A stretch of 64,000 nt of DNA, from NCBI RefSeq assembly GCF_019037185.1, contig NZ_JAHHXM010000011.1:21957-85956 (forward strand), written 5' to 3'. The notes under the pieces were generated by a model. The model was given only the letters and a program-made list of their open reading frames with translations. It ran no database searches and was not told where the DNA came from. This document shows, piece by piece, positions 44,690 to 54,734 of the stretch. Source of the DNA: Oceanobacillus caeni. Lineage in GTDB: Bacteria > Bacillota > Bacilli > Bacillales > Amphibacillaceae. Positions within the stretch are counted from its first letter, which is position 1; each line of letters opens with the position of its first letter. The position numbers and the translations under genes are program-made.

Positions 44690-46348
44690 ATGAGGAAATG
44701 GTTAAGTAAGAAGAAAGAACCAATGGAAGTAGAGAATATACCTTCAGATTTGGCTACTCCCTTACATAAAGACATTGATCAAACGATTGAAAATGTGAAG
44801 TCTATACTTGGGAATAGCTCGGATTTTGTAGTAAGGGAATTTAAAATCGGTTCGACTCAACTAGTAAAGGTTGCTTTACTTTATATGGATGGCATGGCTA
44901 GTAAAATGTTCATTTCAGATTATATTACGGAAACATTGATGATTGATTTACGTCTAACTGATTTACCAACTGGAAATAATGCAGATAGCTCCGGAAAGGG
45001 ATCATCCCCAAATCAAGGAAATGTACGGAAAAAGGCAAAATGGATAAAGCCAAAAGTTAATCCTCAAGAGAGTGATCTTTTTAAAGTGATGAAAGATCAA
45101 ACGTTAGCGAATAGTGAGGTGGAGGAGTGTAAGGATTATCAAGAGCTATTTAGTTTTATTCTTGCTGGGGATTCGATTATTTTAATGGATGGGTATGAAA
45201 CAGCTTTTGCTATTGGTTCAAAAGACTATGAATCGAGATCAGTAGAAGAATCATCCTCTACAACGGTTATAAGAGGACCGAAAGAAGGTTTCACTGAAAC
45301 GTTAAGAACGAATACCTCCCTTATTCGTAGGAGAATTAAAGATCCGAATCTCTGGATCGAAAGTAAAGTCATTGGGAAAAAAACACAAACAGACGTCGCT
45401 ATCTGTTATATGAACGGCATTGTCAGTGACAAGATTGTTAAAGAAGTAAAAAAGCGGTTAGATGCAATTGATGCGGATGCTATTTTGGAAAGTGGTTATA
45501 TCGAAGAATACATACAGGATTACCCCCATTCCCCGTTTCCAACGGTGTACAATACGGAAAGGCCGGATGCGATTTGTGGGGGGTTACTTGAAGGAAAAGT
45601 AGCAATCATTGTGGATGGTACTCCCTTTGTATTACTTGTTCCTACGTTCATAGTAGACTTTTTTCAATCTAGTGAAGATTATTATCAACGAGCGGATATT
45701 GGCTCGCTCTTACGACTATTACGTTATTTGGGATTTTTCTTAGCTCTGTTAACACCATCTATATATATTGCCTTAACAACATTTCACCAAGAAATGATTC
45801 CTAATCAACTGTTAATTAGTTTAGCGGCACAAAGGGAAGGGGTCCCATTTCCAGCATTCGTAGAGGCCTTAATCATGGAGATTACGTTCGATATTTTACG
45901 TGAGGCTGGTACACGAATGCCCAGAGCGGTAGGGTCTGCTATTTCAATTGTGGGGGCTTTGGTGTTAGGACAAGCTGCTGTAGAGGCAGGTATTGTTTCG
46001 TCAGCGATGGTTATTGTTGTATCATTAACCGCTATTAGTAGTTTTGTTTTTCCTAGTCCTGATTTATCAAGTTCTATTCGGTTATTGCGATTCCCTTTTA
46101 TGACTTTAGCGGCAATGTTTGGATTACTTGGCATCATTATTGGAGTGATTATTATGGTTATGCATTTGGCGAGTTTGCGCTCCTTTGGAATCCCATACTT
46201 ATCTCCAATGGGGCCATTGATTTTACAAGATCAAAAAGATGCTTTTATTCGTTTGCCGTTATATAGATTAAGTACGAGGCCTAGATTAATGAATCAAAAA
46301 AATATTGTTCGAGAAAACACGGATAAACCTTCGCCAAATAGAAAGTGA
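44690..46348 (+). CDS. gerKA: Spore germinant receptor subunit A (GerAA/GerKA family)
   Basis: This protein of about 552 residues belongs to the GerA family of inner spore-membrane receptors. A long hydrophilic N-terminal domain (about 1-300, with the duplicated substrate-binding-like fold and DLRLTDLPTG) is followed by five membrane helices from about residue 330. The conserved GLLEGKVAIIVDGTPFVLLV, EMIPNQLLISLAAQREGVPFP and EAGTRMPRAVGSAISIVGAL are present. The ATG at 44690 follows AGGAG. The specific germinant cannot be predicted. It heads an A-C-D-B operon. Confidence 0.9.
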   Translation: MRKWLSKKKEPMEVENIPSDLATPLHKDIDQTIENVKSILGNSSDFVVREFKIGSTQLVKVALLYMDGMASKMFISDYITETLMIDLRLTDLPTGNNADSSGKGSSPNQGNVRKKAKWIKPKVNPQESDLFKVMKDQTLANSEVEECKDYQELFSFILAGDSIILMDGYETAFAIGSKDYESRSVEESSSTTVIRGPKEGFTETLRTNTSLIRRRIKDPNLWIESKVIGKKTQTDVAICYMNGIVSDKIVKEVKKRLDAIDADAILESGYIEEYIQDYPHSPFPTVYNTERPDAICGGLLEGKVAIIVDGTPFVLLVPTFIVDFFQSSEDYYQRADIGSLLRLLRYLGFFLALLTPSIYIALTTFHQEMIPNQLLISLAAQREGVPFPAFVEALIMEITFDILREAGTRMPRAVGSAISIVGALVLGQAAVEAGIVSSAMVIVVSLTAISSFVFPSPDLSSSIRLLRFPFMTLAAMFGLLGIIIGVIIMVMHLASLRSFGIPYLSPMGPLILQDQKDAFIRLPLYRLSTRPRLMNQKNIVRENTDKPSPNRK

Positions 46349-46354
46349 TGGTGA

Positions 46355-47575
46355 GTGACATTGAAGCGAATGATTCCAATTAGCATCATCCTATTCATGA
46401 TCATAATTTTATCCGGTTGTTGGGATTCCAAAGAATTAACCGATATATCGATTGTCACGATACTAGGTATTGATAAAGAAGATGATAAATATAAAGTAAC
46501 CGTACAAATATTAAACCCAGGTGAAATTGCTGGGGATACGGGAACGACTCAACCTGCTGTTAATACGTACACAGAAACTGGAAATACATTAATAGAAGCA
46601 ATCAGAAGATTAACTAGTATTGCCCCTAGAAAAATATATTTAAGTCATTTACGAATTGTTATTTTTGGAGAGGAATTTGCAAGAGAAGGGATTGGAGGAG
46701 TATTAGACTTTCTTTCGCGAGATCATGAGATGAGGACTGACTTCTTCTTCGCAGTAGCCAAGGATTACGCAGCGGAAGACGTGTTGAAAATTTTAACTCC
46801 TCTTGAACAAATTCCTGGAAATAATATATGGGGGATGATCAAAACCTCTGAAAAAATTTGGGCGGGGGTTACTTCCGTAAACATTGATGATTTAGTTTCT
46901 TCTATTACTTCCAAAGGGAAAGAGGCTAGCATTACAGGACTTAGTATTACTGACGACCCAGAGGTTGGTTCCAAACTAACTAACTTAGAGAAATCTTTAC
47001 CATATACGAGGATTGAAACATATAACGAAGGTGCATTTCGAAATGATAAATTGGTGGATTGGTTAACTGAGGCCCAAACAAGAACGGTAAACAACATTAA
47101 CGGTAAGGTTCAAAGTACGGTAACTACCATTCCTTGTGGAAAAAACGGGGACTTGAGTCTAGAAGTGTTTAAGACCAAAGTGGAGAAGAAAGCGAAAGTT
47201 AAAGGTGATACTCCGAAAATGGAAGTGAATATAAGAGTTGAATCTAATATAGCGGATGTATCTTGTACGGTAGACCTAACCGATCCAAATGAAATTACCA
47301 AGTTAGAGAAAAAGCATGAAAAAGATATAGAAAAAACTACGAGAGATAGTATTAAAGAAATACAGGAAATGGGTGTAGATCTATTTGGTTTTGGCGAAAA
47401 GTTTAAAATGAGTAATTTTAAATACTGGAAAACAGTTGAGGATGAATGGGATGAAGTCTTTTCAGATCAATTAGAAGTGGATATAAATGTGGATGTTCAA
47501 ATCAGAAGAACTGGGACGACCAATCAATCCTTTTTTGAAGAAATAGAAGGTAATATGGATCAAGAGGAGGAGTAA
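46355..47575 (+). CDS. gerKC: Spore germinant receptor subunit C, lipoprotein (Ger(x)C family)
   Basis: This 406-residue lipoprotein has a lipobox at the end of the signal segment (IILSGCWDSKEL), and the CWDxxE motif is diagnostic of Ger(x)C. The body has the conserved IVTILGIDKEDDKYKVTVQI and KIYLSHLRIVIFGEEFAREG. The start is GTG at 46355, six bases after gerKA. It is essential for receptor function in characterised relatives. Confidence 0.9.
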   Translation: MTLKRMIPISIILFMIIILSGCWDSKELTDISIVTILGIDKEDDKYKVTVQILNPGEIAGDTGTTQPAVNTYTETGNTLIEAIRRLTSIAPRKIYLSHLRIVIFGEEFAREGIGGVLDFLSRDHEMRTDFFFAVAKDYAAEDVLKILTPLEQIPGNNIWGMIKTSEKIWAGVTSVNIDDLVSSITSKGKEASITGLSITDDPEVGSKLTNLEKSLPYTRIETYNEGAFRNDKLVDWLTEAQTRTVNNINGKVQSTVTTIPCGKNGDLSLEVFKTKVEKKAKVKGDTPKMEVNIRVESNIADVSCTVDLTDPNEITKLEKKHEKDIEKTTRDSIKEIQEMGVDLFGFGEKFKMSNFKYWKTVEDEWDEVFSDQLEVDINVDVQIRRTGTTNQSFFEEIEGNMDQEEE

Positions 47576-47576
47576 A

Positions 47577-47822
47577 GTGGTTAAGGCAATATTCATTATC
47601 ATTTTAGCTGGATTGATTTTTAAACTGGATAAATATTTAATAAAAAAAGATTCAAATTCCATGAAAGATAAAATATTTCATCTCGTTTTTTCTGTTATTG
47701 CCTTTAGTCTTACTCTTCTCTATATCCTTGATGTCCCTCTTCTAAATCCAACAGAGGGATGGAAATGGATTTATGAACCGCTAGCCACCCCTTTACGGAA
47801 ATTACTGGAAAGTTATTTGTAA
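47577..47822 (+). CDS. Small two-helix membrane protein, probable germinant receptor D subunit
   Basis: This 81-residue protein starts with GTG after GGAGGAG, one base past gerKC. It has a hydrophobic N-terminal helix (IFIIILAGLIF), a lysine-rich loop, and a second helix (HLVFSVIAFSLTLLYIL). Small two-helix D subunits are known in several Bacillus ger operons and tune receptor activity. Size, topology and position fit that class, although sequence conservation is low. Confidence 0.65.
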   Translation: MVKAIFIIILAGLIFKLDKYLIKKDSNSMKDKIFHLVFSVIAFSLTLLYILDVPLLNPTEGWKWIYEPLATPLRKLLESYL

Positions 47823-47844
47823 AAGGTCACATAATGAGCTAAGA

Positions 47845-48954
47845 ATGGATGGTGTAATATTGCTAGAAAAAGGAAGAATTAGTGCCAGACAATTCATGTT
47901 ATTAGTTTTTATGTATTCTTTAGGGACAAGTATTATTGTAAACCCATCCTTAACCGCGTATTATGCGAGTATGGATGCTTGGATTACATGCATTATCTCA
48001 TCCATCATTGGGGTTGGCATTGTTTTTTTATTAATCCGAGTTTCATCAATGGATGAAAAGAAGAATTTATTTGAATTAATGGAATTCGCATTGGGAAAAT
48101 TTATTGGTAAAGTCGTCATTTTACTGTTTTTATTCTTTATGTTATTTCTTACTGCAACCAATTTACGACAAATTGGTGACTTTATGACGACTCAAATTAT
48201 GGTAGATACTCCGATTCAATTTATTATGTTACTTTTTGCCTTAACTAGTTTATATGGAATAAAATTAGGTCTAGAAGTGATTGGTAGAAGTTGTGAAATC
48301 TTTTTTCCTTATGCTATTGTTTCGTTAATTTTGTTAATAGTTTTAGTATCTCCTGAAGCAGATTTTACTAAGATTAAACCAATTCTGGAAGATAGAGCGA
48401 GTGCAGCATTTGCTACCGTCATTCCAACTTTAGGAATCCCGTATTTCGAACTCATTGTATTTCTCGCTATTATTCCATATGTTAATGCCTTTAAAAAAGC
48501 TAAAAAGGGATTTTATATTGGCACGATAGTTGCTTCTTTTATGATATTGCTAATTACTCTTATGTGTTTAGCTGTATTAGGAGCTGAATTTACCGGCAGA
48601 CAAGTTTATCCGACATATATTTTAGGTAAAAAAATTAGTATTGCCAATTTCTTAGAACGAATCGAGATTTTGGTTGCAATTGCTTGGTTCTTCACAATCT
48701 TTTTTAAAATTACTGTAAACTTTTATGTTCTTTCCTTAGGCTTTAGCCACTTTTTTAAGTTGAAAAATGTCTCAACCCTTTCTACTCCATTAAGTTTTAT
48801 ACTGATTATTCTTGGGTTAATATCTTACCCGAATATTATTTATTATCAAGAAATGATTGCGTATTATTGGGTGTTTTTCGCAGCTACAATGGGACTATGT
48901 CTTCCGTTGGTTATTCTGATAGTAGGAAAGATAAGACAAAAAAAGAAAGAATAA
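47845..48954 (+). CDS. gerKB: Spore germinant receptor subunit B, permease-like (GerAB/GerKB family)
   Basis: This 369-residue protein with ten membrane helices belongs to the amino acid/polyamine/organocation-like GerB family that binds germinant. It begins EKGRISARQFMLLVFMYSLGTSI, the typical GerB N-terminus. It follows the small D-subunit gene by about 20 bases and completes the receptor operon. Confidence 0.9.
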   Translation: MDGVILLEKGRISARQFMLLVFMYSLGTSIIVNPSLTAYYASMDAWITCIISSIIGVGIVFLLIRVSSMDEKKNLFELMEFALGKFIGKVVILLFLFFMLFLTATNLRQIGDFMTTQIMVDTPIQFIMLLFALTSLYGIKLGLEVIGRSCEIFFPYAIVSLILLIVLVSPEADFTKIKPILEDRASAAFATVIPTLGIPYFELIVFLAIIPYVNAFKKAKKGFYIGTIVASFMILLITLMCLAVLGAEFTGRQVYPTYILGKKISIANFLERIEILVAIAWFFTIFFKITVNFYVLSLGFSHFFKLKNVSTLSTPLSFILIILGLISYPNIIYYQEMIAYYWVFFAATMGLCLPLVILIVGKIRQKKKE

Positions 48955-49057
48955 AAAAATAGCATCTATTCTGTTTATATGTAAATGATAATATTATTAT
49001 TGAGAGAAAATTCCGTTATTATTACGATATTGTTCAAAAATATTGCAACCTAATAAG

Positions 49058-49111
49058 TTGACTAAATGGCAAATATATACAATAATAAGTATTGAATTAA
49101 AATTATTATAA
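49058..49111 (+). promoter_or_regulatory. ahpC promoter with PerR box
   Basis: TTGACT at 49058-49063 and AATAAT at 49081-49086, spaced by 17 bases, form a sigma-A promoter. TTAAAATTATTATAA at 49097-49111 matches the PerR box TTATAATNATTATAA with one change and overlaps the start of transcription. This predicts peroxide induction. Confidence 0.75.
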
Positions 49112-49135
49112 ATAAATATTTAGGAGGATATAACT

Positions 49136-49699
49136 ATGGCATTAATTGGAAAAGAAATTGAACCATTCAAAGCACAAGCTTATAAAAACGGAGATTTCAT
49201 TGAAGTTTCTGAACAAGATTTTAAAGGACATTGGAGTGTTGTTTGTTTCTATCCAGCAGACTTTACTTTCGTTTGCCCAACAGAATTAGAAGACCTTCAA
49301 AACGAATATCCAAAATTACAAGAGCTAGGTGTAGAAGTATTCTCCGTATCAACTGATACTCACTTTACACATAAAGCTTGGCATGACCATTCAGAAGCAA
49401 TTGGTAAAATCACTTACGCTATGATTGGTGACCCTTCTCATCAAATCTCTCGTATGTTTGAAGTATTAGTAGAAGAAGAAGGCCGTGCCGATCGTGGAAC
49501 ATTCATTATCGATCCAGATGGCGTTATTCAAGCAGTTGAAATCAATGCTGAAGGAATTGGTCGTGACGCATCTGTTCTTATTGATAAAATCAAAGCCGCT
49601 CAATATGTACGTAACAATCCTGGTGAAGTTTGCCCAGCTAAATGGAAAGAAGGAGAAGAAACTCTTAAGCCAAGTCTTGATTTAGTAGGTAAAATCTAA
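49136..49699 (+). CDS. ahpC: Alkyl hydroperoxide reductase subunit C (2-Cys peroxiredoxin)
   Basis: This 187-residue peroxiredoxin reduces H2O2 and organic hydroperoxides. The peroxidatic Cys lies in [14 protein letters not shown] and the resolving Cys in [11 protein letters not shown]. Length and sequence are those of typical Bacillus AhpC. The ribosome site is AGGAGG. It is co-transcribed with ahpF 19 bases downstream, from the PerR-boxed promoter. Confidence 0.97.
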   Translation: MALIGKEIEPFKAQAYKNGDFIEVSEQDFKGHWSVVCFYPADFTFVCPTELEDLQNEYPKLQELGVEVFSVSTDTHFTHKAWHDHSEAIGKITYAMIGDPSHQISRMFEVLVEEEGRADRGTFIIDPDGVIQAVEINAEGIGRDASVLIDKIKAAQYVRNNPGEVCPAKWKEGEETLKPSLDLVGKI

Positions 49700-49717
49700 G
49701 GGGAGAGCGATTATAAT

Positions 49718-51250
49718 ATGTTAGATGCAGAAATAAAACAACAGTTAGAGCAGTATCTAGGCCTTTTAGAAAATGATATTTTACTAAAAGTTAGCTTTGG
49801 TTCTGATAAAGTATCTAGAGAAATGCTCGAACTAATAGATGAATTAGCTACTATCTCTACTAAAATAAAAATAGAACATACACAACTAGAAAGAACGCCA
49901 AGCTTCAGTGTGAATCGTATTGGGGAAGACACTGGAATTACTTTTGCTGGTGTTCCGTTAGGTCATGAATTTACTTCACTTGTGTTAGCATTACTTCAAG
50001 TAAGTGGCCGTACACCAAAAGTAGAACAAAAAGTAATTGACCAAATTAAAGCAATTGAAGACGAATATCATTTTGAAACATATGTCAGCCTTAGCTGTGA
50101 AAAATGTCCTGTTGTGGTACAAGCACTAAACATTATGAGTGTTCTAAACCCTAACATATCTCACACCATGATTGAGGGTGGAGCTTTCAAAGACGAAGTA
50201 GATAGTAAAAACATCATGGGAGTGCCAACCATCTTCTTAAATGGGGAATCCTTCGGTAATGGACGTATGGAACTTGAAGAGATTCTTGCCAAACTTGGTA
50301 GTGGTCCGGATGCATCAGAGTTAGAAAATAAAGATCCATTTGATGTGCTTGTTATAGGTGGTGGCCCAGCTGGAGCTAGTGCTGCGATTTATGCCGCACG
50401 TAAAGGAATTCGTACAGGTATTGTCGCTGAACGTTTCGGTGGCCAAATCCTAGACACAGCAGCTATTGAGAACTTTATTAGTGTAAAACATACAGAAGGA
50501 ACGAAACTCGCTGCTAGCCTTGAAGAACATGTGAAAGAATACGATGTTGATATAATGAATCTACAAACGGTTAAAAACATCGAGAAGAAAGATAATTTCG
50601 TTGAAGTAGAATTGGAAAATGGAGCTGTTCTGAAAAGTAAAACGGCTATCCTTTCAACAGGAGCTAAGTGGCGTAACATAGGTGTCCCAGGTGAAAAAGA
50701 ATATGAAACTAAAGGGGTTGCCTACTGCCCGCACTGTGATGGTCCGTTATTTGAAGGTAAACATGTAGCTGTTGTTGGTGGAGGTAATTCTGGTATCGAA
50801 GCTGCAATTGACTTAGCGGGTATTGTCAAACATGTTACGGTACTAGAATTTTTACCAGAGCTTAAAGCAGACTCCGTACTTCAAGATCGTCTTTACAGTC
50901 TACCTAATGTTACTGTTATCAAAAACGCAGCAACAAAAGAAATTACAGGTGATGAAACAGTAAACGGTATTAGTTATGTAGACCGTGAAACAGAGGAAGA
51001 ACATCATATTGAGTTAGAAGGAGTATTCGTACAAATTGGTTTAGTGCCAAGTACAGGATTCCTTAAAGATAGTGAAGTTGAACTTAATAAATTCGGTCAA
51101 ATTGTTGTAGATAAGACAGGCGCTACAAATGTTCCTGGAATCTTTGCAGCAGGTGACTGTACAGATAGTGCATACAAACAAATTATCATTTCCATGGGAT
51201 CAGGTGCAACAGCCGCTTTAGGTGCATTTGATTATATGATTCGGAATTAA
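49718..51250 (+). CDS. ahpF: Alkyl hydroperoxide reductase subunit F
   Basis: This 510-residue flavoprotein disulfide reductase recycles AhpC with NADH. It has two N-terminal thioredoxin-fold repeats with CEKC, an FAD domain ([18 protein letters not shown]), the redox CPHC motif in [13 protein letters not shown], the NAD motif [15 protein letters not shown] and the C-terminal FAD motif [11 protein letters not shown]. The complete length fits AhpF rather than thioredoxin reductase. Confidence 0.96.
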   Translation: MLDAEIKQQLEQYLGLLENDILLKVSFGSDKVSREMLELIDELATISTKIKIEHTQLERTPSFSVNRIGEDTGITFAGVPLGHEFTSLVLALLQVSGRTPKVEQKVIDQIKAIEDEYHFETYVSLSCEKCPVVVQALNIMSVLNPNISHTMIEGGAFKDEVDSKNIMGVPTIFLNGESFGNGRMELEEILAKLGSGPDASELENKDPFDVLVIGGGPAGASAAIYAARKGIRTGIVAERFGGQILDTAAIENFISVKHTEGTKLAASLEEHVKEYDVDIMNLQTVKNIEKKDNFVEVELENGAVLKSKTAILSTGAKWRNIGVPGEKEYETKGVAYCPHCDGPLFEGKHVAVVGGGNSGIEAAIDLAGIVKHVTVLEFLPELKADSVLQDRLYSLPNVTVIKNAATKEITGDETVNGISYVDRETEEEHHIELEGVFVQIGLVPSTGFLKDSEVELNKFGQIVVDKTGATNVPGIFAAGDCTDSAYKQIIISMGSGATAALGAFDYMIRN

Positions 51251-51263
51251 ATACTTATAAAAA

Positions 51264-51361
51264 AGTCGTTTAACTGTCATTTTTGATGGTTAAACGACTT
51301 TTATTTTTTTACCTATTCGTTATGTCCCTGTTACTTGGCTTAGTAGCAGGGATATTTTTTT
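51264..51361 (+). terminator. Two consecutive terminators after ahpF
   Basis: The first hairpin pairs AAGTCGTTTAAC with GTTAAACGACTT and is followed by TTATTTTTTT. A second, TCCCTGTTACT with AGTAGCAGGGA at about 51324-51352, is followed by eight T. The second may end a separate short transcript or simply back up the first. Confidence 0.85.
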
Positions 51362-51485
51362 TCAAGGGAAACTTATTAAAAAAATTATGTACGGGCTAAT
51401 GATTGGATTTCTCAGAAGTGGTTTATTCGACCAATCGAAAAGGATTGCGAAAAAATAGATATATAGTAAAGGAGGGAGGATTTGA

Positions 51486-52469
51486 ATGCCTTATAATATT
51501 CAGAAGAAAATCATCCCGGGGCTAAACCAAAGAAGTTTAATCGCTCCTAACTTTATAGTTGCTCATGATTCTGGTAATCCTAGCAATGTCACACCAGGTT
51601 CTTTGGAAAGAGAAGTTAATTTCATGACTAGAAATTGGAAAAACGCTTTTGTTTCCCATTGGGTTGGCGGTGGAGGAAGAATTGTTCAAGTAGCTGAAGT
51701 GGGTAGATTACAGTATGGAGCTGGTCCGAAAGCCAATCCCTATGCTTATGCTCAAGTAGAATTAGCGAGAACAAATAATATAGAAACGTTTAAAAAAGAT
51801 TACGCTGCATATGTATGGTTATTACGAAAGCTTGCTAATGATGCAGGAATACCGATAAAGTTAGATACTGGTTCAAGGGTTACAGATAAAGGGATTAAAA
51901 CACACGATTGGATAAGAAGGAATATTGGTGGTACAGTTCACAGTGACCCATATGCTTATCTAGCATCCTTTGGCATTTCTAGAGCACAGTTCAAAATGGA
52001 TGTTGAAAAAGGAACCGCAGCAGTTAAACCAACAGGACAGTCAAATGCTAAATCTCAAACAGTTACTGCTCCCGCTCCTAAAACAAAAGCTAATGCTAAA
52101 TCTCAACCAGCTACTGCTCCTGCCCCTAAAGCTAAAGCTAATTTAACTGTAGACGGTAAATGGGGTCCATCAACTACGAGAGCATTACAAAAAGCATTAG
52201 GCACAGTCGTAGATGGTGTGATAAGTAAGCAGTTGAGAAATAGCGTGACAAATGCGTTATATGGCGGTGTCACATTTGGTTCTGGCGGGAGTTTAGTTAT
52301 TAAAGCGTTACAGAAGAAAATTGGTGCTAATGCAGATGGTTATTTAGGACCAGAGACCATACGAAAATTACAAAGATATCTCGGTACCCCGGTTGACGGC
52401 GCCTTAAGCAGACCATCTTCATTAGTAGTAAAAGAATTGCAACGAAGGTTAAATAAAGGTACTTTTTAA
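51486..52469 (+). CDS. N-acetylmuramoyl-L-alanine amidase, phage endolysin type
   Basis: This 327-residue enzyme cleaves the amide bond between MurNAc and L-Ala. The N-terminal amidase_2 domain (about 1-170) has zinc-ligand His in FIVAHDSGNPS and VHSDPYAYLASFG. A linker follows with two copies of NAKSQxxTAPAPKxKA. The C-terminal part carries two peptidoglycan-binding-like repeats (TVDGKWGPSTTRALQKALG and NADGYLGPETIRKLQRYLG). The architecture is like phage or prophage endolysins. No holin or other phage gene is adjacent, so it may be a domesticated lysin. There is no signal peptide. Confidence 0.88.
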   Translation: MPYNIQKKIIPGLNQRSLIAPNFIVAHDSGNPSNVTPGSLEREVNFMTRNWKNAFVSHWVGGGGRIVQVAEVGRLQYGAGPKANPYAYAQVELARTNNIETFKKDYAAYVWLLRKLANDAGIPIKLDTGSRVTDKGIKTHDWIRRNIGGTVHSDPYAYLASFGISRAQFKMDVEKGTAAVKPTGQSNAKSQTVTAPAPKTKANAKSQPATAPAPKAKANLTVDGKWGPSTTRALQKALGTVVDGVISKQLRNSVTNALYGGVTFGSGGSLVIKALQKKIGANADGYLGPETIRKLQRYLGTPVDGALSRPSSLVVKELQRRLNKGTF

Positions 52470-52510
52470 ATGAAATGGAGATAGAGGTACAACTCAAATA
52501 AATTTTGTTA

Positions 52511-52545
52511 AATCCCCGGTTTGGAAACCGGGGATTGGTTTTTGG
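52511..52545. terminator. Strong terminator after endolysin
   Basis: AATCCCCGGTTT pairs perfectly with AAACCGGGGATT around GG and is followed by GGTTTTT. It also lies just beyond the end of the convergent acyl-CoA dehydrogenase gene. Confidence 0.88.
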
Positions 52546-52548
52546 CAT

Positions 52549-53709
52549 TTATTCGACCTTATCAGAGATAGATTTTCCAGCAAGCTGCATAATAATCATA
52601 TCGTCCATCGGTGGATTGTGTAAACCAGCACGTACATCACGATAATAACGTTGGAGATCACTTTTTTGTGATAAGCTTCTTGCACCAACAATTCTCATCG
52701 CTAAGTCAACTACTTCCAAAGCTTTATTAACAACTGATAATTTAACGGCACCCAATTCGGGTCCCATCGTTAATCTTGTAACCTCATCACTTTCATCCCA
52801 CTTATTGGCAATCGAATAAAGGAAGTTTTTAGATTCTAAAATCAGAAGTTCCATCTCACCTATTTTTTGCTTAATATTTGGCAATTCCGATATGGTGCCT
52901 TTAATGCTATTCGGTGAATATGTTGTAGCAAATGTAATGGCAGACTCTTGTGCAGCTTGTGCGATTCCAAGATAGCATGCAGGTATATGTAATAGCCATC
53001 CAGCAGGTTTTTTCTTACCTGGAGTTAACTTTTGTACAAGATCATCTTCGTCTACATGAACGTTCTCTAATACTAAGTCATGACTTCCTGAACCACGCAT
53101 TGCGATAGAGTCCCAGGTTTCATCTACTTTCACTCCTTTTCTCTCTCGTTTGATTAAGAAATTCCCTACCTCATCCGTACCATCAATTGAAGCACTAACA
53201 ACAAAATAACTTAAAATTGGAGATAGTGTTGTGAATGTTTTACGACCGTTAATTGTCCATCCTGAACTATCTTTTGTTGCATACGTTTCGGGTTGGCCAC
53301 CGCGTGTAGGACTTCCGGTAGCTGGTTCAGATGCAGCATTATTAAGTAATGCACCTGACTTAAGCACATCTTGAGCTACCGAAGCATACTTATTTTCATC
53401 CCATGCTTGGGTTTCACCAAGGTGTTTCATAATGCCCATATGCCAACCGATGGAAAGGGCTGTCGAACCGTCTGCTTTTCCAATTATTTCTTGATATCTT
53501 AGCATTTCATATAATGAGATTCCTAACCCACCATATTGCTTAGGTAATGTTAGTGCTGGATAACCAATTGATTTCAGGTCATTAAAGTTATCAAAAGGGA
53601 AACTGGCATTTTCATCATGTTCTTTTGCCCGTTCCTTAAAAGGTTTCACTGTTTTGGATAATAAATTTATTCTTTCGTCCATACTGCTTAGTTTTAATAA
53701 ATTCATCAT
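52549..53709 (-). CDS. Acyl-CoA dehydrogenase family flavoprotein, probably sulfur-linked
   Basis: This 386-residue protein has the acyl-CoA dehydrogenase fold: LPKQYGGLGISLYEMLRYQE, NNAASEPATGSPTRGG, INGRKTFTT, WDSIAMRGSGSHDLVLENVHV and the C-terminal Arg-rich RYYRDVRAGLHNPP. The beta-oxidation catalytic Glu is not obvious. This fits the SfnB/DszC-like monooxygenase-related branch or Bacillus YdbM. It is divergent from a cystine-type ABC importer, with a CymR-like box between. That suggests a role in using organic sulfur compounds. Confidence 0.8.
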   Translation of the reverse strand: MMNLLKLSSMDERINLLSKTVKPFKERAKEHDENASFPFDNFNDLKSIGYPALTLPKQYGGLGISLYEMLRYQEIIGKADGSTALSIGWHMGIMKHLGETQAWDENKYASVAQDVLKSGALLNNAASEPATGSPTRGGQPETYATKDSSGWTINGRKTFTTLSPILSYFVVSASIDGTDEVGNFLIKRERKGVKVDETWDSIAMRGSGSHDLVLENVHVDEDDLVQKLTPGKKKPAGWLLHIPACYLGIAQAAQESAITFATTYSPNSIKGTISELPNIKQKIGEMELLILESKNFLYSIANKWDESDEVTRLTMGPELGAVKLSVVNKALEVVDLAMRIVGARSLSQKSDLQRYYRDVRAGLHNPPMDDMIIMQLAGKSISDKVE

Positions 53710-53730
53710 ATCCCTCCATTTTGTGTTAAT

Positions 53731-53750
53731 TAATCAATTTAGTTGGAATT
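53731..53750. promoter_or_regulatory. CymR-like operator
   Basis: TAATCAATTTAGTTGGAATT matches the Bacillus CymR consensus TAAWNCNNNNANWNGGAATT at all informative positions but one. It lies in the divergent region 22 bases from the acyl-CoA dehydrogenase start and upstream of the ABC importer. This predicts repression when cysteine is plentiful. Confidence 0.6.
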
Positions 53751-53967
53751 ATAGTTTATTATTTCACCACTTTGAAGAAATCTCAAACTTTTTGTCTAAT
53801 ACAATAAATTGTATAATAGCGAATATTTTAATCAAAAATCAAAACCAAGTTGACAGATAGTAATTATGTGTTTAGAATAAATTACAATATTGAAATATAT
53901 GTAAAGAATACATATTAAGATAACTTGAGTGGGTCACTAAATGTTTATGGAGGTGAGTACACATAAA

Positions 53968-54711
53968 ATGCTATTATTAAAAAATCTGCAAATATCTTTT
54001 AATGATGAGCAAGTTTTAAAGGGGATTAATTTAACCGTAAACAAAGGTGATGTTGTTACATTAATTGGTCCTAGTGGTACAGGTAAAACAACATTATTAA
54101 GATGTATTAATTATTTGGAAAAACCCGATGATGGAGAAATAACATTAGGAGATGTTCACCTAGACTATAAATCCATTCGGAAAAAAGATATTTTAAAAAT
54201 CCGTCGGAAAACGGCGATGGTATTTCAACAGTACAATCTTTTTAAGCATAAAACAGTGATTGAGAATGTGATGGAAGCGCAAATGGTCGTGCAAAAAAAA
54301 TCAAAAAAAGCTGCCTATGAGAAAAGTATGGAGGAATTGGAGAAGGTTGGTTTAATAGATAAAATAAATGCTTATCCTTCTCAACTATCGGGTGGCCAGC
54401 AGCAAAGAGTTAGTATTGCAAGGGCATTAGCTGTAGAACCCGAAGTCATCCTATTTGATGAACCAACATCGGCTCTTGATCCCGAATTAGTTGGGGAAGT
54501 TTTAAAAGTAATTGAAGCCGTTGCCAAATCAGGAATAACCATTGTGCTAGTTACACATGAGATGTCCTTTGCGCAAAATATATCAACAAAAGTTGTTTTT
54601 ATGGATAAAGGAAAGATAGTAGAAGAGGGGACTCCAACAGAAATCTTTAACCAATCATCAAATGAGAGAACAAGAGAATTTTTAAATCAATTTTATACTA
54701 GAAAGAACTAA
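53968..54711 (+). CDS. Polar amino acid/cystine ABC transporter ATP-binding protein (TcyN-like)
   Basis: This ATPase of about 247 residues belongs to the polar amino acid uptake family. It has Walker A GPSGTGKTTLL, a Q-loop (VFQQYNLFKHKT), signature LSGGQQQRVSIARAL, Walker B VILFDEPTSALD and the His switch VTHEMSFA. The ATG at 53968 follows GGAGGTGA by 11 bases. In-frame earlier starts overlap that site. It is the first gene of a four-gene importer operon. Confidence 0.88.
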   Translation: MLLLKNLQISFNDEQVLKGINLTVNKGDVVTLIGPSGTGKTTLLRCINYLEKPDDGEITLGDVHLDYKSIRKKDILKIRRKTAMVFQQYNLFKHKTVIENVMEAQMVVQKKSKKAAYEKSMEELEKVGLIDKINAYPSQLSGGQQQRVSIARALAVEPEVILFDEPTSALDPELVGEVLKVIEAVAKSGITIVLVTHEMSFAQNISTKVVFMDKGKIVEEGTPTEIFNQSSNERTREFLNQFYTRKN

Positions 54712-54734
54712 AAAGGGAAGGAGAAGTGGGTTTT

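Noticed and set aside
51486..52469. Endolysin as evidence for a prophage
   Set aside because: No holin, tail, capsid or integrase gene is adjacent. Neighbours are chromosomal stress and transport genes with their own terminators.
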